Source: Odobenus rosmarus divergens
Lineage: Eukaryota > Chordata > Mammalia > Carnivora > Odobenidae
NCBI RefSeq assembly: GCF_000321225.1
Contig: NW_004450466.1
Span: 318,185 to 382,184 of the forward strand
Length of the DNA: 64,000 nt
Direction of reading: 5' to 3'
Shown: piece by piece, positions 62,501 through 64,000 of the stretch
How positions within the stretch are numbered: position 1 is the first letter of the stretch
Layout of the letters: every line of letters begins with the position of its first letter
Position numbers and translations under genes: made by a program
The notes under the pieces: model-generated
The model's input: the letters and a program-made list of their open reading frames with translations, nothing else
Database searches by the model: none
Told to the model about the DNA's origin: nothing

Positions 62501-62767
62501 AACAGCACAGAGAATCCTAGTGGAAGGGAGGGAAAACTGGATGGGAAGTCATCAGAGAGGGAGAAAAACCATGAGACTCTTAACCATCTGAAACAAACTG
62601 AGGGTTGCTGGAGAGGAGGTGGGTAGAGGGATGGGGTAATTGATTAATGGTTTCTAAGGAGGGCACATCGTGTGATGAGCACTGGGTGTTATATGCAACT
62701 GATAAATTATTGAACAATACATCTGAAACTAAGGATGTATTATTTGACTAATGGAATTTAAATTAGG
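59600..62767 (+). mobile_element. Younger carnivore L1, internally deleted, inserted into an old L1
   Basis: It starts GGAGGGAGGCAAGATGGTGG and ends in an A-rich tail. Flanking target duplications (at least AGATACTATAAACAAG, up to 21 bp: 59579-59599 and 62768-62788) fix the insertion. Content: 5'UTR 59600-~60070; then directly ORF2 endonuclease (~60080-60910), so ORF1 is missing; desert region to ~61500; then a jump to the carboxy region at ~61510, removing the RT core; carboxy region and 3'UTR (GAGCACTGGGTGTTATATGC at 62678). At 3.2 kb it is about half of a complete L1. The 204-codon frame at 61332-61946 runs across the RT deletion. It cannot retrotranspose by itself. Confidence 0.85.
61583..61676 (+). 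repeat. 47-bp tandem duplication inside the younger L1
   Basis: Units 61583-61629 and 61630-61676 both begin CAACCTCTTCGA and end TTTGCTAGACATGTCT, differing at two positions (A/C and A/G). Forty-seven is not a multiple of three, so the second unit is read in a different frame. Confidence 0.95.
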
Positions 62768-62788
62768 AAAAAAGATACTATAAACAAG

Positions 62789-64000
62789 TATCTGCCAACG
62801 AAGTGGATAACCTAGAGAAAATGCATAAATTTCCAGAAATACATGACCTATAAAAACTGATCATAAATAAACAGAAAATCTGAACTGACCAATAATGTTT
62901 AAGGAGATTAATTTAGTAATTAAAAAACTTTGGACACAAGGAAGCCCAGAAACAGGTCTTTTCACTGCTAAATTCTACCAAACATTTAAAGAATTAGTAC
63001 TCATTTTTGTCAAGCTCTAACAAAAATAGAGAGGGAACACTCCCAAATTCATTTTATGAGGCCAGCATTACCCTGATACTAAACCATATAAAGACACTAG
63101 AAAGAAAAGAAAAACAGACCAATAATCCTGATGATCATAGATGCACAAATCCTCAACAAAATATTAGCAAACTGAAGGGTACTTGGCTGGCTTAGTCAGA
63201 GAAGCATGAAACTCTTGATCTTGGGGTCATGAGTTCAAGCCCCACATAGGTTGTAGAGATTACCTAAATAAGTAAAAACTTTAAAAAAATTAGCAAACTG
63301 AATTCAGTAGTATTTTAAAAGGTTTACACATTGTGATCAAGTGGAATTTATCCCAAGCATGCAAAGGTTTAATATCCATAAATCCATCAACGCTTATACC
63401 ACATTAACAAAGTGAAGAATTAAAATCATATGCTAATCTCAATAGATGCAGAAAAAGCATTTGAGAAAATTTTACACGTGTTTATGACAAAAACTTTCAA
63501 CAAAGTGGGTATAGAAGGAATGTACTTCAATATAGTAAAGGACATAATATGACAAGTCTACAGCTAACATCATACTAAACACTGAAAAGCTAAAAGCTTT
63601 TTTCTAAGATTAGGAACAACACAGACATCTGCTCTTACCACATTTATTCAACTTATTTCTGTAAGTCCTAGCCAGAGAGATTAGGCAAGAAAAAGAAGTA
63701 AAAGATATCCAAATTGGAAAGGAAGGTCACTATATGTTGATGACCTGGTATATAGAAAACTCTAAAGACTCCACTGAAAAACTGTTACAACTAATAAATG
63801 AATTCAATAAAGTTGCAGAATACAAAATTAATATACAATATTAGTTGTCTTTCTATACACTAATAATGAAGTATCAGAGAAAGAAAAGAATTGCATCGAA
63901 AATACCTAAAAATAAACTTAATGAAGTGGGTTAAAGACCAGTACATTTAAATCTGTAAGACGTGGAATGAAGAAATCGAAAAGATACATAAATGGGAAAA
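62789..64000 (+). mobile_element. Second old L1, ORF2 part, continuing beyond the window
   Basis: It resumes TATCTGCCAACGAAGTGGAT and continues through reverse transcriptase sequence (GCAGAAAAAGCATTTGAGAA at 63448; TATGTTGATGACCTG at ~63733, where the usual F-A-D-D catalytic motif reads Y-V-D-D). It runs off the right edge. Frames are broken. Confidence 0.8.
63177..63288 (+). mobile_element. Short tRNA-Lys-type SINE with TSD
   Basis: GGGTACTTGGCTGGCTTAGT, CATGAAACTCTTGATCTTGG and GAGTTCAAGCCCCACATAGG keep a tRNA-like layout with a B-box (GAGTTCAAGCC). It lacks the long CT-rich body of the other Can-SINEs. The 14-bp duplication ATTAGCAAACTGAA flanks it at 63163-63176 and 63289-63302. Confidence 0.9.

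Noticed and set aside
63177..63288. A functional tRNA gene
   Set aside because: The tRNA-like head has lost the paired arms, is followed by an A-rich tail and is flanked by a target duplication, so it is a SINE.

Overview
This is a eukaryotic, mammalian nuclear window, not a microbial one. Dozens of tRNA-Lys-derived Can-SINEs (plus-strand head GGGCGCCTGGGTGGCTCAG, A-rich tail with AAATAAATAAA) place it in Carnivora. The SINE form with a 'TGCTTGTGTTCCCTCTCTCGCTG' type tail (written here only as a short tag) and the L1 5'UTR type resemble caniform Arctoidea such as bears, seals or mustelids; the species call is inference.

Two protein-coding genes lie on the plus strand, head to tail. RAB27A occupies 1-~25 kb: the last four coding exons (5161-5246, 7669-7772, 12217-12340, 22132-22330) encode residues 52-221 of a protein predicted to be the usual 221 aa, ending in the CGC prenylation motif. 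The first coding exon (residues 1-51) was not found and must lie left of the window. RSL24D1 (29508-43910) is complete: six coding exons, 492 nt, 163 aa, with consistent splice sites and phases, behind a GC/CpG-rich promoter. RAB27A and RSL24D1 are also neighbours in human 15q21, which supports both calls. Functionally they are unrelated: one is a secretory-granule/melanosome GTPase, the other a 60S ribosome assembly factor.

Layout: 1-1618 antisense 5'UTR of a carnivore L1; 1619-3800 an older antisense L1; 3.8-25 kb RAB27A exons, introns and 3'UTR with SINEs, MIRs and MER5-like fragments; 25.6-28.4 kb an old L1 holding a solo LTR; 29.0-44.3 kb RSL24D1; 44.3-50.1 kb intergenic DNA without a recognised gene; 50.15-64.0 kb a nest of L1s: a near full-length ancient L1 (50147-57510), then a second old L1 (57511 to the window end) into which a younger, internally deleted L1 (59600-62767) inserted, leaving 16-21 bp target duplications.

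I found no previously undescribed gene system. The observations most worth checking are: a 332-bp segment copied 2.6 kb within RSL24D1 intron 1 into the middle of a SINE; a probable assembly error around the 50-N gap at 51883-51932, where 70-bp and 95-bp perfect repeats bracket the gap; the internally deleted L1 lacking ORF1 and the RT core; and closely spaced head-to-head SINE pairs that could form dsRNA in pre-mRNA.
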